Below are positions 1 through 9,298 of a stretch of DNA of 29,705 nt, piece after piece. The position numbers were made by a program, and so were the translations under genes. The notes under the pieces were generated by a model. The model saw nothing but the letters and a program-made list of their open reading frames with translations. It was not told the DNA's origin and ran no database searches. Position 1 is the first letter of the stretch. Each line of letters opens with the position of its first letter. Source of the stretch: CAZPHU01 sp964419255 (GTDB lineage: Bacteria; Fibrobacterota; Chitinivibrionia; Chitinivibrionales; CAYFVL01); contig CAYQOU010000051.1 in NCBI GenBank assembly GCA_964419255.1, positions 1-29,705 of the forward strand. The letters run 5' to 3'.

Positions 1-457
1 GAAAAACACCCGCGTATATAATAGTAGCTAAGGCGTACTATTGCTTCTTCTCCCGTTCTCCCGCTGAAGCAAGACGCGATATGTGGATGCGGAGGAAATG
101 TGTCCAAAAAAGGACAAAAACTGTTTTTCTCGATTCTGCTTAAAAAGAACCACCTATTTCCGTTTCCTACAGATTGCGATACAAGGCGGCTAATATTTGA
201 TTTGGCGAAGTCGGCCCAGAGCGATGGGCGGAAGACATAAGACGGATGGCAGAATCTGCAAACAGTCGATGGTTACGGTGCGGTGGAAAAACTTTATCCG
301 GACCAATTCCCCCCCTTTGAGGGCAAAAGGAAAAAAATTAGTCCGGGTAAAACTCTCTCTGAGGTATTTCCAAGCTCGCTAACCCCTCATGCCACAAGGT
401 ATTATTCGATCCGCCGCCAAAGAGAACCGCTCGATTATGGTTCTAACCCCTACCCTA
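1..457. other. Gene-free stretch downstream of smc
   Basis: I see no supportable gene here. The short open frames lack family resemblance and ribosome binding sites. A small inverted repeat (AGAACC at 423-428, GGTTCT at 439-444, 10-nt loop) lies just past the smc stop and could help end the smc transcript, but it has no T run on the minus strand, so I do not call it a terminator. The window edge may cut off a neighbouring gene's regulatory region. Confidence 0.5.
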
Positions 458-3400
458 TCATGCCGCCTTCTGGATCTCATTGAGACCAACCGAGGCGATC
501 ACCGACACTCCGGACTCCTGCTGGGTGACACCGTAAAGAAGATCCGCTGCCTCCATGGTGCGCTTGTTGTGAGTTATCACGATAAACTGAGTCTCCTCCG
601 AAAAACGACGTAGAATCCGCAGGAAACGGTCCACATTGGCATCATCAAGCGGTGCATCCAGCTCATCCAGCACGCAATAGGCGGAAGGCTTTACCATATA
701 GAGGGCAAACAGAAGCGATATTGCTGTAAGCGCACGCTCTCCACCCGACAGAAGAGTCACCCCGCGCATCTTCTTACCCGCGGGACGTACATTTATGCTA
801 ATCGCCGCATCCAGCGGGTCGGCGTCCTTGTCCATCTCGAGATGAGCCTCACCTCCTTCGAACAGGGTGGTAAACATGGAGGCAAAATTGTTTTTAACCT
901 GCTCGAACGTCTCCACGAACTGATTGCGTGCCTCCCGGTTAAGCTTTTTGATCGCCCGCTCGAGATCATCCACCGCGGTCTGCAGATCGTCCCGCTGCAC
1001 GATAAGCGACTGGAGATCGTTGTTTTCGGTCTCATACTCCTCCAGTGATCCCATGTTCACCTCTCCGACCCGACGAAGCCGCTCTTTGAGCATCTGTATG
1101 TTCTGGGTCACCTCAGTGGCATCCTCCTCCTCAAGCATGGGCACGTCCTTTGGAGGAGATTCCAGATCAAGCTCATAGGAGTTGTAGATACGTTCACGAA
1201 TAGAGCGTTTCTTCTCCTCATCCCTGGTCTGCTCCACCTCCAGACCGTTTTTCAGATTGGAAAGCCGCTCCACATCATGATGGTCACCGCGGGTGTTTTT
1301 GCGCATCTCCTCAATTTCCTTGAGTATCGTATTGTACTCCTCACGCACATTCGCAAGCACCGCATCCAGCTCCTCACGCTGTTGCTGATGGCGCTGAAGA
1401 CTTTCCCTGAGCACCACAATCTTCTCCTCAAGGGTACGGATATCGACTTCTGCCCTGTTTTTATCTTCGATTTTCTGCTGTTTGTTGACCGCGAAGTTCT
1501 TTATGTCCTTATTGAGACGCTCCACACTCTGCTTGTCCTGCTCGATGCGGTTTTTAAGTCCATGCATGGCAAGCTCGACATTCTTCAGATGCTCGGCCAG
1601 CTCGCGACGCTCATCCTCCATCTGCGAAAGTTTATCCTTGGCACTCTCGATCTGCCCCTCCAGATCACGCCGCCTGTCGTCCACCTCCGCAATCGCCTGC
1701 TCGTACTCGGCAATCTGTGATTCAAACCGGGTGATATCCTCTTCGATACGCAGCAGCTCCGGATGAAGCGCTTCCATGCGATCGTTGATGTTCTGAATCT
1801 CATTCAGATAGTGACGAATGTTTGTTTCCTGCTCCTGCTGTTTCTGACGGCCGCGGTTGAGTTTCTCATCCACCTCCACCAGGGCTCGCTTTGCTTCATC
1901 GCGGTTTATGATACAAACTTCCTTTTCATGCACAATCCGCTCATACTCGCTGCGAAACTTCTCAATCGCCTCTGCAAGCCTCTCCCGCTCCTGTTTTCTC
2001 TGCAAGATACCGACATCTTCTTTCTTTTGCTTTCCGGCCACTACCGTGCCGTTGCCGTAGCTCAAGTACCCGTCCTTACACACCATCACCCCATGCGGTG
2101 CCGTTTTGGTACGAAACGCAAGAGCATCCTCGCGACTGTTTCCAAGAATCACATTACTGAAGAAATGATCGGCCAACTTTTCACACCCGGACTCGGTTTT
2201 AACGAATGAGCGCATCGGAACACTACCACCGTTCACCGAAACAGTCTGAGGAACGGGAGTGGAGCAGAGCTGCTCAAGCGAAATCATGCGCGCCGTACCC
2301 TCTTGGGAGGAGTGCATGAAATCCATCGCATTTCGCATGTCTTCATCGGTCTCAAAAACCACCGTCTGAATCGCACTCCCCAGCGCCTTTTCAACCAGAG
2401 CAACAATTTCGCTGTTTTCCACCTCAATAAGATCGGCCACAATACCCATCGATCCGTTCAGCTTCTTTTTCAGCAGCGCCTTAACCCCGGTTTCATATCC
2501 CTCAAAGGATGCTTCAAGCCCGTCCAGAAAACGAAGCTGCGCCTTGCTGCTGTCGATCTGAGCCTCCAGACGCTTCTCCTGCTCCACAAACTTGTGGTAA
2601 CGCTCATCCTCCTGCTCGATTCGCTGCCACAAAACCTCACGGGATTTGAGGTACTTCTCATGTGCCTCGCCTTCGGCCTCCAACTGTTGCTTACTCTGCT
2701 CCAAAGACTCGCGATACTCCTGCGATCGGGTCTCCAGATTCTGCATCTCGTGCTGATTGCGATCGCGACGCTCGAAGCTGTTGTTGAGATTTGTCTGAAG
2801 GGCGCTCAGCTGACGCTGCTTCTCCCCTACTCCCTGAATGAGTGCCAGCTGCTGCTGAGCCAGCTCGTCGACCTGCTCCTTCTGCCCCATAACCCGGGCG
2901 TCAAACTCCGCCAATTCACTCTGTGCCCCATCCACTCTGCTGACATGCTCCCCAAGCTGAGACTCCCGTTCGATTATGCTTCTCTCAATCGATGCAAGCA
3001 GGTTACGCTTCTCCTCCATCTGTTCATCAAAAGAGGCGGATTCCTGCTCGAATCTTTTTATGTTCTGGTGCAGAAAAGAAAGATTCTGATTAGCCATGGA
3101 TATTTCACGGTCGATGGCATTAATCTTTTCACTCATCTGAGTCACATTTTGAGAAGCGATCTGGAGCTCGTTTTCCTTCTCGACCTTGGCAATCTCCTTT
3201 TTCTCTATCCTGGATTCGACCGCCGCGATACGGGCGCGGATGGTTTCATACTCCTGCACCAGCTCCGCGAGTTTGTTTTGACGAGCAGTCATCTTTTCGG
3301 TGAGTATGGTGTAGCGACGGTTTTCATAGCCGACCTCAAGTGCCTGCAGATCGTCGCGGTAGCGTTTGTAGCGCTTTGCCTTCTCCACCTGGCGGGCAAG

Positions 3401-4012
3401 CATGCGCACGTATCGATCCTTCTCCTGCACACGGTCGTTTATACGAAGCAAATCCTGGCGGGTGCGATCCAGTTTGCGTTGACTCTCGCGGATACGCTGT
3501 TTGTACTTACCGATCCCCGCCGCCTCTTCGAAAAGAATACGACGCTCTTCGGCCTTGTCACTGAGAATCTTGTTTATCATGCCATTTTCGATAGTCGTAT
3601 AGGCATTGCTTCCCACACCGGTATCAAGAAACATGTTGTGAATATCGCGCAGGCGGCAGGGAGACTTGTTTATCCGGTACTCACTCTCACCGCTTCGATA
3701 GATTCGACGTGTAATTGCTATCTCCCGATACTCGGTTGGAAGAAGTCCCTTGTTGTTCTGAATGGTCAGCGTCACCTCTGCCATATTCAGCTGAGCACGT
3801 TTCTGCGTTCCACTGAAAATCACATCCTGCATGTTGGCACTGCGCAGCATCGAGGCCTTCTGTTCACCAAAAACCCAGCGAATCGCATCCACCACATTGC
3901 TTTTGCCGCATCCATTAGGACCGACTACCGCTGTTATCCCCTCACCGAAACGCATTTCAAGTTTATCAGCAAACGATTTAAAGCCGAAGATGGAAAGTTT
4001 GCGCAAGATCAT
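458..4012 (-). CDS. smc: Chromosome partition protein Smc
   Basis: This is a 1184-residue SMC ATPase of full family length. It forms the core of the bacterial condensin that compacts and segregates the chromosome in the cytoplasm. The N-terminus carries the conserved FGFKSFAD segment and a Walker A motif GPNGCGKS at residues 31-38. Long heptad-rich coiled coils (about 170-500 and 670-1000) flank a hinge at about 505-660. The C-terminal head has the ABC signature LLSGGERALTA, the Walker B VLDELDAPLDD and the ITHNKRTM segment. The ATG at 4012 opens directly on the conserved MILRKLSIFGF start, preceded by GAGG on the minus strand. No scpA or scpB partner is visible. Divergent from argC. Identity is secure. 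Confidence 0.97.
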   Translation of the reverse strand: MILRKLSIFGFKSFADKLEMRFGEGITAVVGPNGCGKSNVVDAIRWVFGEQKASMLRSANMQDVIFSGTQKRAQLNMAEVTLTIQNNKGLLPTEYREIAITRRIYRSGESEYRINKSPCRLRDIHNMFLDTGVGSNAYTTIENGMINKILSDKAEERRILFEEAAGIGKYKQRIRESQRKLDRTRQDLLRINDRVQEKDRYVRMLARQVEKAKRYKRYRDDLQALEVGYENRRYTILTEKMTARQNKLAELVQEYETIRARIAAVESRIEKKEIAKVEKENELQIASQNVTQMSEKINAIDREISMANQNLSFLHQNIKRFEQESASFDEQMEEKRNLLASIERSIIERESQLGEHVSRVDGAQSELAEFDARVMGQKEQVDELAQQQLALIQGVGEKQRQLSALQTNLNNSFERRDRNQHEMQNLETRSQEYRESLEQSKQQLEAEGEAHEKYLKSREVLWQRIEQEDERYHKFVEQEKRLEAQIDSSKAQLRFLDGLEASFEGYETGVKALLKKKLNGSMGIVADLIEVENSEIVALVEKALGSAIQTVVFETDEDMRNAMDFMHSSQEGTARMISLEQLCSTPVPQTVSVNGGSVPMRSFVKTESGCEKLADHFFSNVILGNSREDALAFRTKTAPHGVMVCKDGYLSYGNGTVVAGKQKKEDVGILQRKQERERLAEAIEKFRSEYERIVHEKEVCIINRDEAKRALVEVDEKLNRGRQKQQEQETNIRHYLNEIQNINDRMEALHPELLRIEEDITRFESQIAEYEQAIAEVDDRRRDLEGQIESAKDKLSQMEDERRELAEHLKNVELAMHGLKNRIEQDKQSVERLNKDIKNFAVNKQQKIEDKNRAEVDIRTLEEKIVVLRESLQRHQQQREELDAVLANVREEYNTILKEIEEMRKNTRGDHHDVERLSNLKNGLEVEQTRDEEKKRSIRERIYNSYELDLESPPKDVPMLEEEDATEVTQNIQMLKERLRRVGEVNMGSLEEYETENNDLQSLIVQRDDLQTAVDDLERAIKKLNREARNQFVETFEQVKNNFASMFTTLFEGGEAHLEMDKDADPLDAAISINVRPAGKKMRGVTLLSGGERALTAISLLFALYMVKPSAYCVLDELDAPLDDANVDRFLRILRRFSEETQFIVITHNKRTMEAADLLYGVTQQESGVSVIASVGLNEIQKAA

Positions 4013-4053
4013 AGGTGCCTAATCCTCATTTCGTAGTGAAGTGTACAAGAGAT

Positions 4054-4082
4054 ACAATACTTCGATGATGAAACGATTCCAA
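4054..4082 (-). promoter_or_regulatory. Candidate sigma-70-type promoter of smc
   Basis: On the minus strand TTGGAA (4077-4082) and TATTGT (4054-4059) are separated by 17 bp, each matching the -35/-10 consensus at four of six positions. The ten bases AGATACAATA occur twice in this spot (4050-4059 and 4082-4091, 32 bp apart), so a repeated operator is an alternative reading. Confidence 0.35.
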
Positions 4083-4091
4083 GATACAATA

Positions 4092-4392
4092 TATGGTGTG
4101 TGGAGTCAAGGAATTCTCGGTGCTGATGTCTATTTTTTTTGATGGGAGGCGCAAGTGCTTGTGTTTAGCCATACAAGATATGGTGGCTGCGGGCTGGAAA
4201 GCATTTTACGGTTCCGCGGCCCAGGGGCCTTTTGGCGTCAGTTTATTATTTTTGTTGTTCGATTGGACTGCAATTCGCTGCTTTCCCAGACGATTTTGGC
4301 CCCGGTGCGCTTTCGGCGGATACACTATATGATGTGATCAAGAATCGATATGCTGCCGGGTCTTAAACAGAGTTTTTTTTCGGTTCACAGCA
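4092..4392. other. Intergenic region between smc and argC
   Basis: About 300 bases with no convincing gene. An open frame at 4093-4332 has no ribosome binding site and no recognisable composition. I looked for an ArgR-type box (TGAAT-N4-ATTCA) ahead of argC and did not see one. An argC promoter must lie here, but none stands out. Confidence 0.4.
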
Positions 4393-4405
4393 AAGGAAGA
4401 CATAC

Positions 4406-5428
4406 ATGGCCCAGATTACCGTCGGAATACTCGGAGCAACGGCATACACCGGAGTTGAACTTGTAGGGATGCTTGCACGGCATCCCCACGTCCGGATAGC
4501 ATTCGTGTCATCCCGCTCATATGCCGGACAGCATATCGCCTCTATTTTTCCGGAGCTTACGGCAATCTTTGATGACGAGCTTATCGATATTGAAGGTGCT
4601 CAGACAAAGCAGGTCGATTGCGTATTCAGCTGTCTGCCTCATGCGGTATCTGCAAAACTCTGCTATCCATTCTTCAAAAATGGTGTAAGGGTTATCGATC
4701 TGAGTGCCGATTTTCGGATTCGGGATGCGCAGGAGTACAAGATGTGGTATAAGACAGACCATCCACACCCCGAACTTCTATCCGAGGCGGTCTTTGGCCT
4801 TCCCGAGCACTATCGTACGGAGGTTCGGACGACCAATGTACTTGCAAATCCCGGCTGCTATCCAACCAGTATTCTTTTGCCACTTCTGCCGCTGATGAAA
4901 GACCCGTCAACCCAAATACAGTCGGTTATCGCCGATTCCAAATCGGGTGTGAGCGGTGCGGGACGGACACTGAAGCTGGCGAGCCATTATGTCGAGGCAA
5001 ACGAGAACCTCTCGGCCTATTCGATCGGCCGGCAGCATCGCCACACCGCCGAAATCGACCAGGAGCTGAGTCGGGCCTCCGGCAGTCCGGTAAAGATCAC
5101 TTTCTCTCCGCATCTTATCCCGATGAGCCGGGGGATTTTGTCCACTATCTACATAACCGGAAATCGCAATGCTGCCCAATGTCTGGAAATAGTTAAAGAA
5201 TACTATAAAGAAGAGCCCTTCGTGCGGGTGAGGACACCGGGAGATCTCCCCAAAATACGCGGGGTGGTACACACCAATTTCTGTGATATAAGTTTCACCG
5301 GCGGCACCGATGGCCAGCCGGTCATCGCCGTCTCCGCAATCGATAATCTTCTCAAGGGCGCATCCGGCCAGGCCCTTCAGAACATGAATATCATGTTTGA
5401 TTTCGAGGAAACTGCGGGACTTTTGTAG
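4406..5428 (+). CDS. argC: N-acetyl-gamma-glutamyl-phosphate reductase
   Basis: The 340-residue protein catalyses the NADPH-dependent reduction of N-acetylglutamyl-phosphate to the semialdehyde, step three of arginine biosynthesis in the cytoplasm. The N-terminal Rossmann motif GILGATAYTGVEL covers residues 7-19. The catalytic cysteine is C151 in the conserved NPGCYPT segment, and the SGVSGAGR motif follows. The ATG at 4406 has AAAGGAAG six to seven bases upstream. Length is typical of the short ArgC form (about 340-350). It is the first gene of an argC-argB-argD-argG series on the same strand, but an assembly gap and a candidate terminator separate it from argB, so cotranscription is uncertain. 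Confidence 0.97.
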   Translation: MAQITVGILGATAYTGVELVGMLARHPHVRIAFVSSRSYAGQHIASIFPELTAIFDDELIDIEGAQTKQVDCVFSCLPHAVSAKLCYPFFKNGVRVIDLSADFRIRDAQEYKMWYKTDHPHPELLSEAVFGLPEHYRTEVRTTNVLANPGCYPTSILLPLLPLMKDPSTQIQSVIADSKSGVSGAGRTLKLASHYVEANENLSAYSIGRQHRHTAEIDQELSRASGSPVKITFSPHLIPMSRGILSTIYITGNRNAAQCLEIVKEYYKEEPFVRVRTPGDLPKIRGVVHTNFCDISFTGGTDGQPVIAVSAIDNLLKGASGQALQNMNIMFDFEETAGLL

Positions 5429-5483
5429 AGAGTGGAGAGATTAGATTATAGAGCGAGAGGCGTTTTTCGACGCAGTGAACGCC

Positions 5484-5538
5484 TTTCCATCCCGAGCATA
5501 CCGGCAAAGGTGATCTTGGTGCTCGTAACTCGTAATCG
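5484..5538. repeat. 55-bp repeat, left copy beside the assembly gap
   Basis: These 55 bases recur without a mismatch at 5639-5693, on the other side of the run of N. The unit ends in simple hexamer-like sequence (CGTAACTCGTAATCG, continued by TAATCG in the right copy). Exact 55-base ends on two contigs suggest an unmerged k-mer overlap or a short tandem/dispersed repeat. Confidence 0.9.
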
Positions 5539-5638
5539 NNNNNNNNNNNNNNNNNNNNNNNNNNNNNNNNNNNNNNNNNNNNNNNNNNNNNNNNNNNNNN
5601 NNNNNNNNNNNNNNNNNNNNNNNNNNNNNNNNNNNNNN
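5539..5638. other. Assembly gap (100 N)
   Basis: Exactly 100 N, the usual placeholder for a scaffold gap of unknown size. No coding frame of argC or argB enters it: argC stops at 5428 and argB starts near 5888. The missing sequence is therefore probably intergenic, if it exists at all. Confidence 0.95.
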
Positions 5639-5693
5639 TTTCCATCCCGAGCATACCGGCAAAGGTGATCTTGGTGCTCGTAACTCGTAATCG
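5639..5693. repeat. 55-bp repeat, right copy beside the assembly gap
   Basis: Identical over 55 of 55 bases to 5484-5538. If the two contigs simply overlap, the true argC-argB spacing is about 155 bases shorter than shown. Confidence 0.9.
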
Positions 5694-5706
5694 TAATCGG
5701 AAATAC

Positions 5707-5731
5707 ACGACGGACGGCCAGTCGTTTTTTT
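5707..5731 (+). terminator. Candidate intrinsic terminator after argC
   Basis: ACGACGG (5707-5713) pairs with CC(A)GTCGT (5718-5725), with a four-base loop and one bulged A, and a run of seven T ends at 5731. The stem is short but GC-rich and the T tract is good. It would end argC transcription ahead of argB. Confidence 0.5.
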
Positions 5732-5890
5732 GATGACGAAAGGCAATCGATTTGGATATCGATTTGGAGCTACGAATCCGAAGGAGGGGTAAAGATTTTC
5801 CCCTTCTATTCCTCTATTCCATATGCGGCTCTACTTATATATATTAGTAGGTTTTGATTATCGATTCTCTTTTTCCATGGAAGCATAATG

Positions 5891-6679
5891 ATGCAGCCAC
5901 AGACGATCTGTATAAAAATCGGCGGCTCCACGATCGATGCTCCCGGGCTTTTGGATGAGCTGGGGCAGGCGATCAAACGACTGGTCGGTCAGGGGCACAA
6001 ACCGATGCTGGTGCACGGAGGGGGCAAGGATATCGCCCGGCAGCTTAAACTCCTTAACAAAGAATTTACCTTCGTGGAAGGCATGCGGGTGACCGATGCG
6101 CAGACCATGCAGACGGTGCAGATGGTGCTTTCGGGGGATGTCAACAAACGTATCGTAAACGCTCTATTATGCGAAAAAGTACGCGCTTTGGGAATAAGCG
6201 GAGTGGATGGTGATCTTTTTAATGCCACCCGGCTTCTTATAAACAACAAAGATATTGGCCATGTTGGAACGATAGAGAAGGTTGATGATAACCTGATCCG
6301 CTCTCTTCTCGCCTGTTCACTGGTTCCGGTCATCTCTCCGGTGAGTCGCGACCGGAAAGGCGATATCTACAATGTCAATGCGGATGTGGCGGCAAGCGAG
6401 CTTGCCGTCGGCATGAAAGTTGACCACTTGATTTTTATTTCCGACGTTCCGGGCGTAAAGATAGACGGTGAAATTTTGCATGAGATACCAACCTCAGAAA
6501 TGGAGCAGCTTATCACTGCGGGACAAATAACCGGCGGTATGATTCCAAAGATCCGCTCTGCCGCCCAGGCCGTGTCTCGCGGTGTGGGTAGAGTGCATAT
6601 CGCCGGCTGGCATGGCAGTGAGACTCTGGTTTCTGAACTCTCGGTAGACACGGCTCATGGAACGGTGATCTACCGGTGA
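5891..6679 (+). CDS. argB: Acetylglutamate kinase
   Basis: The roughly 262-residue amino-acid kinase family protein phosphorylates N-acetylglutamate with ATP, step two of arginine synthesis. Visible hallmarks are the IKIGGST lysine/glycine loop near the N-terminus, the VHGGGKDI substrate loop near residue 42, the GMRVTDAQTM segment, NVNADVAASELA and the GGMIPKI loop near the C-terminus. Two adjacent ATG codons (5888 and 5891) could start it. GGAAG at 5879-5883 gives seven-base spacing to the second, which I chose. It ends four bases after the catalytic-domain consensus with no extension and is followed closely by argD. Its form (short N-terminus) cannot be used to predict arginine feedback inhibition without alignment. 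Confidence 0.97.
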   Translation: MQPQTICIKIGGSTIDAPGLLDELGQAIKRLVGQGHKPMLVHGGGKDIARQLKLLNKEFTFVEGMRVTDAQTMQTVQMVLSGDVNKRIVNALLCEKVRALGISGVDGDLFNATRLLINNKDIGHVGTIEKVDDNLIRSLLACSLVPVISPVSRDRKGDIYNVNADVAASELAVGMKVDHLIFISDVPGVKIDGEILHEIPTSEMEQLITAGQITGGMIPKIRSAAQAVSRGVGRVHIAGWHGSETLVSELSVDTAHGTVIYR

Positions 6680-6712
6680 ATGCACTTTTCACCATTGAAT
6701 AAGGACATAATG

Positions 6713-7900
6713 ATGACAAACGCAACTATCGATACTCTATTTGTTCCGACATATAAACGCAACGGTGCCCCGATGGTTCGGGGTAAGGGGATTTATCTGT
6801 ATGATTCCGAAGGCAAAGAATACCTGGATTTCGGTTCCGGGATAGCTGTCACGGCTCTTGGCCACGGCCATCAGGACATTCTTTCCGCCTTGCAGTCTCA
6901 GGGCGAGCTTCTGCTTCATGGCTCAAACCTCTACTACATGCAGCCACAGATCGATCTGGCCAATGAGCTGATCGACAACAGCTTCGGCCACCGGGTATTT
7001 CTCTGTAACAGCGGCACCGAGGCGGTCGAAGCCGCCATAAAGTTTGCCCGCAAGTCGGCCACTAATAACAATCCGGACAAATACCATGTGCTGTCGTTTA
7101 CCGACGGTTTCCACGGTCGGACCTATGGGGCCCTGAGTGCCACCGCGCAGGAGAAATTCCACACCGGTTTCTCGCCAATCGTCCCGGGGTTTCACTATGC
7201 ACCATTTAACGACATTACGGCGGCCGAAGAGATACTTGACAAGCACGATTTTGCGGCAATCATTGTCGAGCCGCTGCAGGGGGAAGGCGGAATCAATCTT
7301 GCCGATACCCGGTTTTTGCAGTTTCTGCGCTCGTATGCCACCGAGCATTCCATCGCGCTTATCTTCGATGAGATCCAGTGCGGTATTGGCCGCACTGGGG
7401 TGCTCTGGCAGTATGAGCATCACAATGTAATACCCGACATGATAACACTGGCAAAGCCGCTTGGCGGAGGTCTTCCGCTGGGAGCGGTTGTGTGCACCGA
7501 GACAATCGCCTCGGCCATAAGTCCGGGGGATCACGGCACCACCTTTGGCGGGAACCCTCTGGCCTGCGCCCTGGGAACGGTAGTGATGAAAACAGTATCG
7601 CAAAAGAGTTTCCTGTCGCAGGTTCGGCAAAACGGAGCGTATCTGATCGAGCAGCTGGTGGGGCTTGCTCAGGACAACAAATCCGTCACCGAGGTACGGG
7701 GAATGGGCCTGATGCTTGGGATACGACTAGCCGACGACCCGAGCTCCATTGTCGAAGGGTGCCGGGATGAGGGACTGCTTGTGATAAAAGCCGCTCACAA
7801 CACGATACGGTTTTTGCCTCCATTGACCGTGGAGAAGGAGCATATCGATAAGGCGCTGGAGATTGTCACCGGGGTACTGAATAAACAGTCGGCTAAGTAA
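6713..7900 (+). CDS. argD: Acetylornithine aminotransferase
   Basis: This is a 395-residue class-III PLP aminotransferase. It converts N-acetylglutamate semialdehyde to N-acetylornithine using glutamate; ArgD proteins often also serve lysine synthesis as N-succinyl-diaminopimelate aminotransferase. Conserved features are the CNSGTEAVEAAIK segment near residue 98, FHGRTYG at 133-139, the FDEIQCGIGRTG aspartate region at about 218-229, and the Schiff-base lysine K248 in TLAKPLGGG. An in-frame ATG at 6680 abuts the argB stop, but AAGGA at 6701-6705 points to the ATGATG pair at 6710/6713. I chose the second ATG for its seven-base spacing. Short spacing to argB implies cotranscription. Confidence 0.96.
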   Translation: MTNATIDTLFVPTYKRNGAPMVRGKGIYLYDSEGKEYLDFGSGIAVTALGHGHQDILSALQSQGELLLHGSNLYYMQPQIDLANELIDNSFGHRVFLCNSGTEAVEAAIKFARKSATNNNPDKYHVLSFTDGFHGRTYGALSATAQEKFHTGFSPIVPGFHYAPFNDITAAEEILDKHDFAAIIVEPLQGEGGINLADTRFLQFLRSYATEHSIALIFDEIQCGIGRTGVLWQYEHHNVIPDMITLAKPLGGGLPLGAVVCTETIASAISPGDHGTTFGGNPLACALGTVVMKTVSQKSFLSQVRQNGAYLIEQLVGLAQDNKSVTEVRGMGLMLGIRLADDPSSIVEGCRDEGLLVIKAAHNTIRFLPPLTVEKEHIDKALEIVTGVLNKQSAK

Positions 7901-7918
7901 GTATTTTCACCAGCAGGA

Positions 7919-7982
7919 GCCCGCGGTCCGCAATCCGTGGGCTCGAATCGTACCAGTGACAGTTGGCGCTGCGGTGCGCCAA
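7919..7982 (+). promoter_or_regulatory. Two strong hairpins in the argG leader
   Basis: GCCCGCGG (7919-7926) pairs with CCGTGGGC (7935-7942) with one G-U, over an eight-base loop. TTGGCGC (7963-7969) pairs perfectly with GCGCCAA (7976-7982) over a six-base loop. Neither is followed by a T run, so they are not plain terminators. They may protect or process the argD-argG message, or act as a leader control element. No T-box core is visible. Confidence 0.45.
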
Positions 7983-8017
7983 ACGTATTCGCAAACAAGC
8001 TTACAAAGGATATATAC

Positions 8018-9217
8018 ATGGAAAAATGTGTTTTGGCATATTCCGGCGGGTTAGACACCTCCGTGATGATTCGCTGGCTCAAAGAAACCTATAACTGCGA
8101 CGTTATCGCGATGTGTGCCGATGTGGGCCAGCAGGAGGAGCTGGAGGGGTTGGAGGAAAAGGCCCTGAAAACCGGTGCATCGAAGCTGTATATAGAAGAT
8201 CTTCGGGAAGAGTTTATCACCGATTACATCTATCCCACGCTGAAAGCGGGTGCTGTCTACGAGGGAACCTATCTCCTGGGGACCAGCTTCGCTCGTCCGA
8301 TTATAGCAAAACGGCAGGTGGAGATCGCACACAAGGAAGGCGCCACAATGGTGGCGCACGGTGCTACAGGTAAAGGTAACGATCAGGTCCGTTTCGAACT
8401 GACTTTCATGGCACTTGATCCGACTCTGAAGATTATCGCCCCGTGGAAAGATCCGAAATGGCGGCTTCATTCGCGCGAAGACTGTATCGCCTACGCACAG
8501 AAACACGACATTCCGATCAGTCAATCCAAAAAACGTATCTATTCGGAAGACCGCAACATATGGCATATCAGCCATGAAGGTGGTGATCTGGAAGATCCGG
8601 CACGGGAGCCAAATGATGCGGTATATACTCTTTCCAGTACGATCGAGAGCGCACCGAACAAGGCCGAATACATCGAGCTTCGATTCGAGAAGGGTCTACC
8701 GGTTGCACTCAACGGCAAGGATCTCTCTCCGGTAGAGCTGCTCAATGAACTGAACCGCATTGGCGCCACCCATGCAATCGGCCAGATAGATATGGTCGAA
8801 AATCGTCTGGTGGGAATAAAATCGCGCGGCGTATACGAGACTCCAGGCGGTACAATCCTCTATTTCGCCCATAGGGAGCTTGAGCACCTGGTGATCGATC
8901 GCGACACTTATCATTTCAAGGAAAAATTGGCACTGACCTATGCCGATCTTGTCTATGATGGTAAGTGGTTTACTCCGCTGCGCGAGGCGATGGATGCCTT
9001 TGTTGACGTAACACAGAAAAACGTATCCGGTACGGTTCGGCTAAAGCTTTACAAAGGCAATATAATTCTGGCGGGAACCACGGCCGAGAAGTCACTCTAT
9101 GTGGAGGATCTGGCTTCTTTTGCCGACACGGAACTATACGACCAGAAAGATGCATCCGGGTTTATCCGGATATTCGGTCTGCCCATGAAAGTACAGGGGC
9201 TGATCGATCGTAAGTAG
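8018..9217 (+). CDS. argG: Argininosuccinate synthase
   Basis: The 399-residue cytoplasmic enzyme condenses citrulline and aspartate with ATP to argininosuccinate, the penultimate step in arginine biosynthesis. The N-terminus has the PP-loop AYSGGLDTSV at residues 7-16. Also present are HGATGKGNDQVRFE, in the citrulline/aspartate region, and the conserved EGGDLEDPA segment. The frame extends upstream to 7937, but the ATG at 8018 has AAAGGA seven bases before it and begins exactly at the conserved MEKCVLAYSGG start. Length matches the family norm of about 400. The strong terminator at 9240 ends the cluster. argF, argH and argJ are not in the window. Confidence 0.97.
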   Translation: MEKCVLAYSGGLDTSVMIRWLKETYNCDVIAMCADVGQQEELEGLEEKALKTGASKLYIEDLREEFITDYIYPTLKAGAVYEGTYLLGTSFARPIIAKRQVEIAHKEGATMVAHGATGKGNDQVRFELTFMALDPTLKIIAPWKDPKWRLHSREDCIAYAQKHDIPISQSKKRIYSEDRNIWHISHEGGDLEDPAREPNDAVYTLSSTIESAPNKAEYIELRFEKGLPVALNGKDLSPVELLNELNRIGATHAIGQIDMVENRLVGIKSRGVYETPGGTILYFAHRELEHLVIDRDTYHFKEKLALTYADLVYDGKWFTPLREAMDAFVDVTQKNVSGTVRLKLYKGNIILAGTTAEKSLYVEDLASFADTELYDQKDASGFIRIFGLPMKVQGLIDRK

Positions 9218-9239
9218 AGGAAATGACAGTTTTGAGAAG

Positions 9240-9268
9240 AGACCCGGCCAACAACGGGTCTTTTTTTT
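9240..9268 (+). terminator. Intrinsic terminator of the arg cluster
   Basis: AGACCCG (9240-9246) pairs perfectly with CGGGTCT (9255-9261) over an eight-base loop, followed by eight T (9261-9268). It lies 23 bases past the argG stop, a textbook rho-independent terminator. Confidence 0.92.
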
Positions 9269-9298
9269 GTTTAAAAAGGCAATATCAGGAAGGATATA

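Noticed and set aside
2303..4036. 577-residue plus-strand open frame
   Set aside because: Shadow of the smc coiled-coil region in the opposite strand.
4093..4332. 79-residue open frame before argC
   Set aside because: No ribosome binding site, no recognisable motif and odd amino-acid content. More likely the promoter region.
7919..7982. T-box riboswitch or tRNA fragment ahead of argG
   Set aside because: The T-box core AGGGTGG is absent, and the T-arm-like GCTCGAATC does not have a pairing stem.
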